Positions 7,768-16,212 of a stretch of 48,182 nt of DNA are shown here, piece by piece; position 1 is the stretch's first letter; each line of letters starts with the position of its first letter. The translations under genes were made by a program, and so were the position numbers. This DNA is from Synergistaceae bacterium (GTDB lineage Bacteria > Synergistota > Synergistia > Synergistales > Aminobacteriaceae): positions 1 to 48,182 of the forward strand of contig JAISUO010000095.1 of NCBI GenBank assembly GCA_031272035.1, read 5' to 3'. The notes below the pieces were generated by a model, which did not search any database, was not told the DNA's origin, and was given only the letters and a program-made list of their open reading frames with translations.

Positions 7768-7803
7768 AAATCTGGATGAAAATCTGAAGAAAATCTAAAA
7801 TCT
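7764..7803. repeat. Short tandem repeat across the SDR stop codon
   Basis: ATGAAAATCTGG (7764-7775) and ATGAAAATCTGA (7776-7787) are 12-bp tandem copies, followed by shortened AGAAAATCTA and AAATCT copies. The array includes the TGA stop of the dehydrogenase (7765-7767). The core GAAAATCT appears three times and AAAATCT once more. Confidence 0.6.
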
Positions 7804-7871
7804 ATCTGAGTAAATTCCGTCGAAAAGGCCTGCCGCTTTTTTGAAATAGCTTTTTTTCGTAGAATTTCTTC

Positions 7872-7880
7872 TGTTATAAT
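7872..7880 (+). promoter_or_regulatory. Extended -10 promoter of the nitroreductase gene
   Basis: TGTTATAAT gives a perfect TATAAT (7875-7880) with the TG extension (7872-7873). No good -35 lies at the right distance, only a T-rich tract. It sits in the 185-nt gap before the gene at 7953 and would give a leader of about 65 nt. Confidence 0.55.
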
Positions 7881-7952
7881 TTCGTTGTAATCTGTAGCTG
7901 AAGGAATTGAGTATCTGAACAGATTGGAAATTAAATACCTGGAGGAGCAGTA

Positions 7953-8552
7953 ATGGGCGGAAGTATCGAAAAAGTTGTGCAGGACAGACGGTCATGGTAT
8001 GCCATCAACGATCAGTCTCCGGTTACAGACGAGCAGATCCGTGGAATCGTCGATTTTGCTCTGCTGCACGTCCCGTCGGCCTTCAACTCGCAGTCGACGC
8101 GTCTCGTGCTTTTGCTGAAGGAGCATCATAAAAAATTCTGGGACATTGTCATGAATGCGTTGAGAGCCGTGGTTCCCCCGGAGAAATTCGCCCCTTCGGA
8201 GCAGAAAATCAACTCTTTCGCGGCGGGGTACGGGACGATTTTGTACTACGAAGATCAAAAAGTGGTGGAGGACCTGCAGAGTCGTTTTCCCGGCTACGCG
8301 AAAAACTTCCCCGCCTGGTCTCAGCAGACTTCCGCCATGCACCAGATCGTGATCTGGATGATGTTGGAAGACGCGGGACTGGGGGCGTCTCTGCAGCATT
8401 ACAATCCTCTTGTGGACGAGGAGACGCGTCGGGTCTGGTCTCTGGATCCCGCCTGGACTCTGGTGGGGCAGATGCCCTTTGGCGGCAGAGTGAAAGCTCC
8501 GGACGCGAAGGAATTTCACTCTCCGGACGAACGAAGAAAGTTTTTCGGGTAA
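7953..8552 (+). CDS. Nitroreductase family protein
   Basis: This 199-residue cytoplasmic flavoprotein probably binds FMN and reduces substrates with NAD(P)H. The FMN-phosphate region 'VQDRRSWYAI' lies near the N-terminus, followed by 'HVPSAFNSQSTRLVLL', typical of the nitroreductase subgroup related to yeast Frm2/Hbn1. A second conserved block 'QQTSAMHQIVIWMMLEDAGLGASLQHYNP' region covers about residues 125-153. The ATG follows CTGGAGGAGCAGTA closely. An extended -10 promoter lies upstream, so it need not belong to the preceding catabolic operon. A 14-bp tandem repeat spans its stop codon. The physiological substrate is unknown; the subgroup has been linked to lipid or oxidative stress responses in yeast. 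Confidence 0.88.
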   Translation: MGGSIEKVVQDRRSWYAINDQSPVTDEQIRGIVDFALLHVPSAFNSQSTRLVLLLKEHHKKFWDIVMNALRAVVPPEKFAPSEQKINSFAAGYGTILYYEDQKVVEDLQSRFPGYAKNFPAWSQQTSAMHQIVIWMMLEDAGLGASLQHYNPLVDEETRRVWSLDPAWTLVGQMPFGGRVKAPDAKEFHSPDERRKFFG

Positions 8553-8568
8553 AATTTTTCGAGTAAAA
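8541..8568. repeat. 14-bp tandem repeat spanning the nitroreductase stop codon
   Basis: TTTTTCGGGTAAAA (8541-8554) is followed directly by TTTTTCGAGTAAAA (8555-8568), one mismatch. The first copy contains the end of the gene, Phe-Gly-stop. The second lies in the untranslated tail. Confidence 0.75.
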
Positions 8569-8722
8569 ATAAAATATAAATAAAAACGCCAATGCTGTCA
8601 GCGTGGGGAGAGGCTTTACGGTCTTTCCTCGCATTAACACAATATTCTGAATACGGTTCATGCCGTGAGGTGAGGTCTGAACAAGGTTTTTTACGCGGAC
8701 GGTAAAGTGGGAGGATAGTTGA
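8569..8722. other. Intergenic gap before the histidine kinase
   Basis: An A-rich stretch follows the nitroreductase stop, then mixed sequence. No clear terminator, TATAAT promoter or tRNA was seen. GGGAGGA at 8709-8715 is the ribosome site for the next gene. Confidence 0.5.
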
Positions 8723-10555
8723 GTGAAACGATCGCCTCTTTCTCTGTTTCGGGGCAGGGTATTTTTGTTACTCTTTTTGTGCATCAATGTGCCCTGTTTT
8801 GCCACATGGTACGTGGTGAAGCATGTCATGGAAGGGACGCTTTTGCAGGAAAAGGAAGCAAACCTGATGACGCTGGCCAGGGTGCTGAATTCACGTCTGG
8901 ATGAGGGCGGTTATTCGGCGATCCTGGAGGCGGCGGGGGCGGAATCCGCCGACCGTGCGGAGCAGATAAGAGTGCTGAACCAGGCTCTGGAGAAGGCCAC
9001 AGACGACGTGGCCCTCAGTTCTCCGGGACTGGGAGTGGGGTTTTACTCGCGGAACCTGGACGCCATCCTCACCTATGGTCCGTCGGCTGAGTTTTCGCAG
9101 ATGGTGGGGCGATCCATTGCCCCGGATCACGGCGGCCGGGTGGTCATGGCCACCAACGTGCCGAAGGTCGCGATGGGAACCATGGTGCGGGGAAACATCC
9201 TGAACGCGATGTTCCCCGTGGAGCGAAGGGGCGAGGTCATCGGTTACATCTGGGCCAATGAGCTTGTCACGGACATCGTGCTCCATTTCAGAAAGATCAG
9301 TCGCAACGTTTTCATCATCGTGGGGCTGGCCTATATCCTGATGGTCATTCTCGTCATCATGATTTTCAAAAGAACCGTATTCCTGGAGCATAAGGCCCTG
9401 CTCATGGCGGAGGCCGCGAATACCTCCCAGAAAGAGTTTCTGGCGCGCATGAGTCACGAGATCCGCACGCCGATGAACGGAGTGCTGGGCATGACGCATC
9501 TGGCGCTTCAGGCTTCCCCTCCTCCGGAACAAAAAGCCTATTTGAAAAAAATAGAGTCTTCCGCTTCATTGTTGCTGGGGGTCATCAACGACATTCTGGA
9601 TTTTTCCAAAATCGAGGCGGGCCGTCTTGTTCTGGAGAAACGCCCCTTCTGCGTTCGGGAAATGGCGGAGAACATCCGGGATCTGATCCTGCCCCGGGCC
9701 GTGGAAAAGAACCTGGAACTGGAGGTTTTTCTGGAGGACTCCGTTCCGGAATACGCCATAGGGGATGAACTGCGCCTTTCGCAGGTTTTGCTCAATTTGC
9801 TGGGCAATGCGGTAAAATTTACCAACAGCGGGTCCATTGTTCTGACCATGGGTTGCGAGATTCTGTCCTCGGGGCGTCTGAGGCTCGACTGTTCCGTTCG
9901 GGACTCCGGCATCGGAATGACGCAGGAGCAGCAGAAAATGCTTTTCACGCCCTTCACTCAGGCAGATAATTCCATCGCGCGAAAATTCGGCGGAACCGGT
10001 TTGGGCCTTTCCATCAGCCGGACGCTGGTGCAGCTCATGGGCGGGCATATTGGCGTGGAGAGCGAACCGGGCAGGGGAAGCACCTTTTTCTTTTCCGTGG
10101 AGCTGGAGCCTGGCGTTCCGAAAACGGAAGAAGACGCTTCGGACGCGGGAAAAGGCTCCGTTTCGGAGGACGGGGATTATACAGGACATCGTTTCCTGCT
10201 GGTGGAGGACAACGTCATCAATCAGGAGATAGCCGTCGCGGTTCTTTCCGAACTTGGAGCCGAGATCGACGTCGCCGATAATGGAGAAGAAGGGCTGAAT
10301 GCGTTTTTGCAAAGGGATTACTCGCTGATTTTCATGGATCTTCAGATGCCGGTCATGGACGGGCTGGAGGCCACGAGACGCATTCGTGCCTCCGGTCGTC
10401 CCAACGCGGCGACGATTCCCATTGTTGCCATGACGGCCAGCGCGATGGTGGAGGATCGGGAGGCGACCCTGAAGGCGGGGATGAATGGGCACGTCACCAA
10501 ACCCCTCGACATTCGGGAACTCAAAAAAACCGTCCGTCGCCTGCTGGAGACGTAA
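8723..10555 (+). CDS. Membrane hybrid sensor histidine kinase with receiver domain
   Basis: This 610-residue two-component sensor has two membrane helices (about 11-30 and 196-216) enclosing a periplasmic sensor region of about 165 residues that I do not recognise. The dimerisation domain has the phospho-accepting H245 in 'MSHEIRTPMNG'. The ATPase domain has the N-box around N362, 'DSGIGM' and 'GGTGLGLS'. The C-terminal receiver (about 488-608) carries D539 in 'FMDLQMP' and K593. No HAMP or Hpt domain is visible, so a separate Hpt protein and output regulator are needed for a full phosphorelay. The GTG start has GGGAGGA 7 nt upstream. It stands alone between the catabolic and flagellar regions; a link to motility is possible but unproven. 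Confidence 0.93.
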   Translation: MKRSPLSLFRGRVFLLLFLCINVPCFATWYVVKHVMEGTLLQEKEANLMTLARVLNSRLDEGGYSAILEAAGAESADRAEQIRVLNQALEKATDDVALSSPGLGVGFYSRNLDAILTYGPSAEFSQMVGRSIAPDHGGRVVMATNVPKVAMGTMVRGNILNAMFPVERRGEVIGYIWANELVTDIVLHFRKISRNVFIIVGLAYILMVILVIMIFKRTVFLEHKALLMAEAANTSQKEFLARMSHEIRTPMNGVLGMTHLALQASPPPEQKAYLKKIESSASLLLGVINDILDFSKIEAGRLVLEKRPFCVREMAENIRDLILPRAVEKNLELEVFLEDSVPEYAIGDELRLSQVLLNLLGNAVKFTNSGSIVLTMGCEILSSGRLRLDCSVRDSGIGMTQEQQKMLFTPFTQADNSIARKFGGTGLGLSISRTLVQLMGGHIGVESEPGRGSTFFFSVELEPGVPKTEEDASDAGKGSVSEDGDYTGHRFLLVEDNVINQEIAVAVLSELGAEIDVADNGEEGLNAFLQRDYSLIFMDLQMPVMDGLEATRRIRASGRPNAATIPIVAMTASAMVEDREATLKAGMNGHVTKPLDIRELKKTVRRLLET

Positions 10556-10871
10556 TCTCAGGTTTACGGCCGCAAACGGTATGAGAAAAGTATTCCGTAT
10601 CTGGTGTCCTGAAACAGCTTTTGTAAACTTTTGTAAAATTCTTGAGATGTAGAAATATCAAGATAAATATATGTTACAATAAAAAAAGTTGTATTGTTTA
10701 TTCTGATACTAGGGATTTTTTGCGAAAAGAACAGCGAAAAGAAGCATTTTAGATTAAGTAGTGCTGTCGCTTGTTTATAAAATGGACTGTCGTAAGATAT
10801 GTGCATTGTCGCTGTAATCTGTGCAGGATATGGAGAAATTATCGCTCTCAGCAGGAGGTTTGTGGGGCCCC
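10556..10871. other. Intergenic region before fliE
   Basis: This AT-rich gap should hold the promoter of the flagellar operon. A weak -10 (TGTTACAAT, 10672-10680) is the best sigma-70-like match. No sigma-28 or sigma-54 site could be seen with confidence. A 10-bp tandem repeat is present at 10618-10637. Confidence 0.4.
10618..10637. repeat. Perfect 10-bp tandem repeat
   Basis: CTTTTGTAAA occurs twice head to tail, at 10618-10627 and 10628-10637, 62 nt after the histidine kinase stop. It resembles the other short tandem repeats found beyond stop codons in this window. Confidence 0.75.
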
Positions 10872-11183
10872 ATGATGGTAGATATCGCAAAGCTGTCAGA
10901 TTTCGAAACCGGAGAAAAAGAAAAACGTCAGGTATCTGCTTCGCCCGTTGTCAGACAGGGAGAACTTTCCTTTGAGGAATTGCTCTCCACATCAATGAAG
11001 AAAGTCAATACGCTGCAGCTGGAGGCGGACGATATGGTTCACAGGCTTGCAACCGGAGATGTAGAAGATATTTCCGAAGTGGTGCTGGCTTCTTCGCGAG
11101 CGGAAGTCGCACTGAGGATGTTTATGGAGCTGCGCAACAAGTTTGTGGATGCTTATCAGCAACTGTCGAGAATGTCGGTTTGA
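10872..11183 (+). CDS. fliE: Flagellar hook-basal body complex protein FliE
   Basis: FliE joins the MS ring to the rod and is one of the first export substrates. The call gives 103 residues, the usual length, ending in the conserved C-terminal helix 'ALRMFMELRNKFVDAYQQLSRMSV' and preceded by 'SFEELLSTSMKKVN'. The start is uncertain. ATG at 10872 lies 13 nt behind AGGAGG (10853-10858), a little far; in-frame GTG 10821 or ATG 10830 would add 14-17 residues but have poor ribosome sites. It opens the flagellar cluster. FliE is normally preceded by flgB and flgC, which are absent here. Confidence 0.9.
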   Translation: MMVDIAKLSDFETGEKEKRQVSASPVVRQGELSFEELLSTSMKKVNTLQLEADDMVHRLATGDVEDISEVVLASSRAEVALRMFMELRNKFVDAYQQLSRMSV

Positions 11184-11230
11184 GTTCAAAAACGGACATT
11201 GATTAAAGTCATGGTTATGGATACCATAAA

Positions 11231-12793
11231 ATGGAAAGCCTGAAACAATTGTTCGCCAGATTTTTGCTTTTTTGGGCGACGCTGAAGGTCTGGCAGAAAG
11301 CGTCGTTGTTTTTGGCGATTTTTCTGGTGTTTGCTCTCCTGGGAATGGCGGTTCTCTGGGCGGGCCGTACGGCTTATGAACCTCTGTTTACCGGCCTGGA
11401 GGTGGAGGATCAGTCCGCTATCGTCACCTACCTCAGAGAAAATAAAATTCCCTATCGACTGGATCCGGCGGCCAACGCCATCCTTCTTCCCCGAAGCGAA
11501 GTGTATGAAGTAAGGCTTTCTCTGGCCCAGGAGGGATTACCCAAAGGGGGCAGCAGAGGATTTGAAATTTTTGACGAATCCAAGATGGGAATGAGCGAGT
11601 TTCAGCAAAGAATCAGCTACCTGCGCGCCCTGGAGGGCGAGTTGCAGCGTACCATCGCTCAGATCGACGCCATCGATTCTTCCCGGGTGAGCATCGTCAT
11701 CCCGGAGCAGCGTCTGTTCCTGGAGCAGCAGCAGCCCTCGACGGCGTCTGTTCTGGTGCGCCAGAAGCCGGGGGCGCAGCTGGGCCCCAATCAGATCAAG
11801 GCCATTATCCATCTGGTTTCCCGAAGCGTCGATGGTCTGCAGCCGGAAAACGTGACGATCATCGATACTGCCGGCCGCAACCTCTCCGACATGATCGCCG
11901 AAGAACCCTTCGTCTACTCCGCGGATGGCCGGGTGGTGTCCCTCCAGAGGATAACCGAGCGGCAGCATGAGAAGGAACTGGAAACCAAGGTGCGCATCAT
12001 GCTGGAGAAGCGCTATGGCGTCGGCAATGTGGTCGTAGGTGTCCGAGTGGACCTGGACTTTGACAAAAGGAAAATTTCCGTGAAGGAGTATCTGCCCTAC
12101 GGCGATACGGGACAGGGACTGGTGCGCAGCACCAACAAAACGGATGAAAGCTATACGGGAGAAGATCCTGTACCGGTGGGCACGCCGGGAACTACCACCA
12201 ATATCCCCGGTTATCCGGTCAACACCCAGAACAGGAATACCGAATATAACCGAACGGATACCACTAACAATTTTGAGATCTCGTCCCGCGAAAGCGAAGA
12301 GGTCGTAACGCAGGGCGGAACCCGAAGGCTGACGGCTTCGGTTCTGGTCAACGCGGAACTGAACGCTGACGAACTTTCTCAGTTGAAGATGCTCATCTCG
12401 GGACCGTTGGGCTACAATGAAGCGAGAGGTGACAGCATTGTCGTGGAGGCCATGAAGTTCGACACGACCCTGGCTGACACTCTTGCGGCGGAACTGCGCC
12501 GGGATCGGCTGCTTCGCATGGCCATCGGCTCTCTGATCGCTCTGCTTGTTCTGGCCTGTGTGGCAGCGACGGGTCTCTGGTGGCTTCGGAGGAGAAAAAT
12601 GCGTGCTGCACTCGATGCAATGCAAAAAGAAAACAAACATGTTCCTACGATTCAGGAAATGTTGACTTCCCCTGATATGCTGGCGTTTCAGGGAGAGATG
12701 GCGGTTCTGGAAGAACAATTGAAGGCTTATGCCAAGAATAATCCTGCTGAGGTCGCGAACCTGGTCAACGAGTGGATTTCGACGGATAGTTGA
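11231..12793 (+). CDS. fliF: Flagellar MS-ring protein FliF
   Basis: FliF forms the membrane ring on which rotor, rod and export gate assemble. The 520-residue protein has two membrane helices (about 22-45 and 437-457). Ring-building motifs sit between them, including 'YEPLFTGLEVEDQSAIVTYLRENKIPYRL' region near 57-85 and 'EGELQRTIAQID'. The cytoplasmic tail ends in the acidic FliG-binding segment 'VANLVNEWIS'. The ATG is not preceded by a good Shine-Dalgarno; instead a 5-bp hairpin (ATGGT 11211-11215, ACCAT 11223-11227) lies just upstream. It is 47 nt after fliE and starts the core fliF-fliJ block. Confidence 0.97.
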   Translation: MESLKQLFARFLLFWATLKVWQKASLFLAIFLVFALLGMAVLWAGRTAYEPLFTGLEVEDQSAIVTYLRENKIPYRLDPAANAILLPRSEVYEVRLSLAQEGLPKGGSRGFEIFDESKMGMSEFQQRISYLRALEGELQRTIAQIDAIDSSRVSIVIPEQRLFLEQQQPSTASVLVRQKPGAQLGPNQIKAIIHLVSRSVDGLQPENVTIIDTAGRNLSDMIAEEPFVYSADGRVVSLQRITERQHEKELETKVRIMLEKRYGVGNVVVGVRVDLDFDKRKISVKEYLPYGDTGQGLVRSTNKTDESYTGEDPVPVGTPGTTTNIPGYPVNTQNRNTEYNRTDTTNNFEISSRESEEVVTQGGTRRLTASVLVNAELNADELSQLKMLISGPLGYNEARGDSIVVEAMKFDTTLADTLAAELRRDRLLRMAIGSLIALLVLACVAATGLWWLRRRKMRAALDAMQKENKHVPTIQEMLTSPDMLAFQGEMAVLEEQLKAYAKNNPAEVANLVNEWISTDS

Positions 12794-12836
12794 GAATGAT
12801 GGCGAGGTACTCGATATATAATGAAGGAGTTTTCCG

Positions 12837-13856
12837 ATGGCGAAGTCGGCTAAGGTAAGCAATATATCCAACAGAGAAAAAATTGCGGTTCTCATGGTTG
12901 CGTTGGGGAATGACATCGCCGCGGATGTTTACAAACAGCTTGACGATGCGACGATCGAGTTGATCACTCTCGAAATAGCGAATCTGAGGAAAATTTCGCC
13001 CGACCTGAAACTGGAGGTTATGAAAGAGGCCCAGGAAGTCCTGATGGCGAGGGAGTTCATGGCCCGGGGCGGCGTAGAGTACGCCCGGGATGTTCTGGAG
13101 AGGGCTTTGGGGCCGGAGCGGGCGCAGAATCTTCTCACCCGCATCACGGCCAGTCTCCAGGTCCGGCCTTTTGACTTTATGCGTCACACTGACCCCCAGC
13201 AGATTCTCGGTTTCATCCAGGGAGAACATCCTCAGACCATCGCCCTGATTCTTTCCTATCTTGACGCCGCGCAGGCCGCGATGATCATCAGCGGACTGCC
13301 CGCGGTGATGCAGGCGGAGGTTTCCCGGCGCATAGCGAAGATGGATCGCATCACGCCCGAAGTGCTTCGGGAGGTGGAACGAGTGCTGGAGCGCAAGCTG
13401 AGTACCGTCATGGGACAGGATTTCACCCTGGCGGGAGGTATCGACGCGGTGGTGGCCATCATCAACAGCGCCGACCGCACCACCGAGCGCAACATTATGG
13501 AATACCTGGAAGAAAACGATCCCGAACTGGCGGAGGAAATTAAAAAGCGCCTCTTCGTGTTCGAGGATATTATTCGTCTGGACGATCGCTCGCTGCAGCG
13601 CGTGCTGCGCGAGGTGGAAATGAAGGAGCTCGGACTGGCCCTCAAGGGCGCCACGGAAGAGCTTCGAACGAAATTCTTCAAGAACATGTCCAAACGGGCC
13701 GCCGAAATGCTCCAGGAAGATATGGATTACATGGGGCCGGTGCGCGTAAAAGACGTGGAAGAAGCTCAGCAGAAGGTCGTCAACGTGGTCCGGGCGCTGG
13801 AGGAAGCGGGAGAAATCGTTGTAGCGGTAGGCGGAGAGGACGAGTTGGTTGTCTGA
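12837..13856 (+). CDS. fliG: Flagellar motor switch protein FliG
   Basis: FliG couples the stator to rotor rotation and binds FliF and FliM. The 339-residue protein has the N-terminal FliF-binding domain, the middle domain with the EHPQ motif ('IQGEHPQTIALILSYL'), and the C-terminal torque domain with the charged stretch 'FEDIIRLDDRSLQRVLREVEM'. AAGGAG precedes the ATG. It overlaps fliH by 8 nt, indicating coupled translation. Length and domain order are entirely normal. Confidence 0.97.
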   Translation: MAKSAKVSNISNREKIAVLMVALGNDIAADVYKQLDDATIELITLEIANLRKISPDLKLEVMKEAQEVLMAREFMARGGVEYARDVLERALGPERAQNLLTRITASLQVRPFDFMRHTDPQQILGFIQGEHPQTIALILSYLDAAQAAMIISGLPAVMQAEVSRRIAKMDRITPEVLREVERVLERKLSTVMGQDFTLAGGIDAVVAIINSADRTTERNIMEYLEENDPELAEEIKKRLFVFEDIIRLDDRSLQRVLREVEMKELGLALKGATEELRTKFFKNMSKRAAEMLQEDMDYMGPVRVKDVEEAQQKVVNVVRALEEAGEIVVAVGGEDELVV

Positions 13857-14868
13857 TTTGCGTCAGGGGGTCCTGCGTGCTGTGCGCCTTCTTCCGGACG
13901 TGGTGAAGATAGGCGCAGAACCTGAAAGAGATTCTGCTTCTTTCAGAGAGGAAAGTCATCCATCGAATCGAGCGAATCGAGACCGGTCTGCCGGTAAAAA
14001 GGAAAATCCCTCAGCCGGTGAAAACACCCCGGAGGCGCCAAAAAGCGAAACCTCCGGGGAACTTCCTGCAGATCCCCTGCAGGAACTGAAGGACCAGATA
14101 GCAGCTCTCCAGGCCGAACTGGCGGAAACCAGATCCGCCAAGGCCCAGGTTGTTTCCCGGATCACCTCTCTGGAGGCTGAACTTGCCGAAAACCGGGAGG
14201 CCGTCGCCAAAAAGGAACAGGAACTGGCGGCCGGCGTTGAAGCGAATCGTGAGCAGGCAAAACGGGAAGGTCGGGAAAAAGGTCACGCCGAGGGTTTGAA
14301 AAGTGGCCGTGAAGCGGCTCTGAGTCAGGCCCGGACTGAGATTGCGAAAGAGTACCGGGACAAACTGTCGGGTCTTGTGACGCTGATCGAAAGCTTTGCG
14401 TCGAAACTGGACGAAAATTTTGCTGAATTGCTGATGATGAACCAGCCGCGTATGCTTCGCCTCTGGCAGGAAATGCTGAAAAAAATGCTGCAGCGGGAGG
14501 TTGCAATGGACTCCGAGGCGGTGCTGGGAGTCCTGGGCGACCTGCTGAAACGCCTGAGCGACAGGAATCGCCTGGTGATTTACGTCAATCCCGAGGACAC
14601 GGCGCTCCTGGAAAATAGAATGCATGAAGAATTTGAAGACGTTTTGAGGGGCGTTCGTCACATCGAACTTAAATCCGACGCGAACGTGGACCGGGGAAGC
14701 TGCATCGTGGAGACGAATCTGGGTGTTTACGATGCGCGCTGGCGGACTCAGCTGGATCAGATCGACTCCACGGTGGAAAGCCTTTTCCACAGACTGGGAA
14801 AACCGGTGGAAGCCCCTGTTGAAGGCGCCGAAACGACGGACCAGGCGGATATTGTGCACAATGAATGA
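13849..14868 (+). CDS. fliH: Flagellar assembly protein FliH
   Basis: FliH binds the export ATPase FliI and regulates it, resembling the peripheral stalk of V/F-type ATPases. The 339-residue protein is longer than the common 230-270, mainly through a charged, poorly conserved N-terminus. A coiled coil spans about 75-150, including alternating Glu/Lys/Gln and a Gly-rich 'GREKGHAEGLKSGREAA' segment like the GxxxG repeats of FliH. The globular C-terminus has 'DANVDRGSCIVETNLGVYDAR'. The TTG start overlaps fliG by 8 nt and has GGAGAGGA 8 nt upstream inside fliG. It ends in an ATG-AATGA overlap with fliI. Confidence 0.9.
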   Translation: MSDLRQGVLRAVRLLPDVVKIGAEPERDSASFREESHPSNRANRDRSAGKKENPSAGENTPEAPKSETSGELPADPLQELKDQIAALQAELAETRSAKAQVVSRITSLEAELAENREAVAKKEQELAAGVEANREQAKREGREKGHAEGLKSGREAALSQARTEIAKEYRDKLSGLVTLIESFASKLDENFAELLMMNQPRMLRLWQEMLKKMLQREVAMDSEAVLGVLGDLLKRLSDRNRLVIYVNPEDTALLENRMHEEFEDVLRGVRHIELKSDANVDRGSCIVETNLGVYDARWRTQLDQIDSTVESLFHRLGKPVEAPVEGAETTDQADIVHNE

Positions 14869-16186
14869 AGTGAATCTTTTTACAATTTTGGAGTCAGATT
14901 TGGAGCAAACCCGGCTCGTGAGGATCAACGGTCGCATCGTGCAGGTCGTTGGGCTTGTGGCGGAGTCTCAGGGGCCGGATGTCTGTGTGGGTGATTTATG
15001 CAAAATCTGTTTCCGGGACGGCTCTCACGGGTTGGATGCGGAGGTCGTGGGGTTTCGGGAAAATCGCGTGCTTTTGATGCCCCTGGGGAACCTGCGAGAG
15101 GTCGGCCCGGGATGTGATGTCATTTCCATGGATCGCCCTCTGGGGGTATCCGTGGGAGATGCGTTGTTGGGCCGGGTTCTGAATGGTCTTGGAGAGCCCA
15201 TCGACGATGCCGGACCTCTTGTTGCCACGAATTTTTATCCTCTCTATGCGAACCCGCCTCACCCTCTGAGACGACAGATGGTGGACAAGCCTCTGTCGGT
15301 GGGAGTGAAGGTCATCGACGGGCTTCTGACTTTGGGAAAAGGCCAGCGTATCGGTATCTTCGCCGGATCGGGAGTGGGGAAGAGCACCCTGTTGGGGATG
15401 ATGGCCCGTTATACCACCGCCGACGTCAACGTCATCTCTCTGGTGGGGGAGCGAGGGCGGGAAGTGCGGGAGTTCATCCAGCGGGATTTGGGCGAGGAAG
15501 GGCTCAAACGCTCCGTAATCATCGTGGCCACCTCGGATCAGCCGCCCCTGATTCGTCTGAAAGCGGCTCAGACCGCCACGGCTGTCGCCGAATTTTTCCG
15601 GGACGAGGGGAAGGACGTCCTTCTCATGATGGACTCCGTGACCCGCGTGGCCCGGGCCCAGCGTGAAATCGGGCTTGCCATCGGAGAACCTCCGGCCACT
15701 CGAGGCTACACGCCGTCGGTTTTCGAGATGCTGCCCCGTCTGCTGGAGCGGGCCGGAGCGGGGGAGCGTGGGAGCATTACGGGCATTTACACCGTGCTGG
15801 TGGAGGGCGATGACATGAACGAACCCGTGGCGGACACGGTGCGGGGTGTCCTGGACGGGCACATCGTTCTGTCCCGAAAAATCGCCTCTCGCAATTTTTA
15901 TCCCTCCGTCAGCGTGCTGGAAAGCGTCAGCCGCGTCATGCCGGTGATTGTTTCCCCGGCCCACCGCGACGCCGCGGGACGGGTGCGAAGTCTTTTGGCC
16001 ACCTACGCCGAGGCTGAAGACCTCATCAACATCGGAGCATATAAAACGGGAGCCAATTCTCAGGTGGACTGGGCTTTGAAACACCTGGAATCGGTTCGCC
16101 GGTTTTTGAGTCAAAAAGTGGAAGAATCCTCTTCGTTTGAGGAAACCACGCGGCAAATCATCGCTCTGGCCCCGGAAGAATCGTAA
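14861..16186 (+). CDS. fliI: Flagellar export ATPase FliI
   Basis: FliI is the ATPase of the flagellar type III export apparatus, related to the F1 beta subunit. At 441 residues it is normal length. The Walker A motif reads 'GIFAGSGVGKSTLLGMMAR', Walker B 'VLLMMDSVTR', and 'ERGREVREFI' matches the family. The ATG at 14861 overlaps the fliH stop. The frame is open further upstream but that stretch lies inside fliH and lacks FliI similarity. There is no obvious Shine-Dalgarno, so translation is probably coupled to fliH. Confidence 0.97.
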   Translation: MNEVNLFTILESDLEQTRLVRINGRIVQVVGLVAESQGPDVCVGDLCKICFRDGSHGLDAEVVGFRENRVLLMPLGNLREVGPGCDVISMDRPLGVSVGDALLGRVLNGLGEPIDDAGPLVATNFYPLYANPPHPLRRQMVDKPLSVGVKVIDGLLTLGKGQRIGIFAGSGVGKSTLLGMMARYTTADVNVISLVGERGREVREFIQRDLGEEGLKRSVIIVATSDQPPLIRLKAAQTATAVAEFFRDEGKDVLLMMDSVTRVARAQREIGLAIGEPPATRGYTPSVFEMLPRLLERAGAGERGSITGIYTVLVEGDDMNEPVADTVRGVLDGHIVLSRKIASRNFYPSVSVLESVSRVMPVIVSPAHRDAAGRVRSLLATYAEAEDLINIGAYKTGANSQVDWALKHLESVRRFLSQKVEESSSFEETTRQIIALAPEES

Positions 16187-16212
16187 GGTAAGAAATCAGG
16201 AGATGTTCGAAG

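Noticed and set aside
11211-11243. 10-codon frame overlapping the fliF start
   Set aside because: It has no ribosome site of its own, and the same bases form a small hairpin. The support is weaker than for the rho leader.
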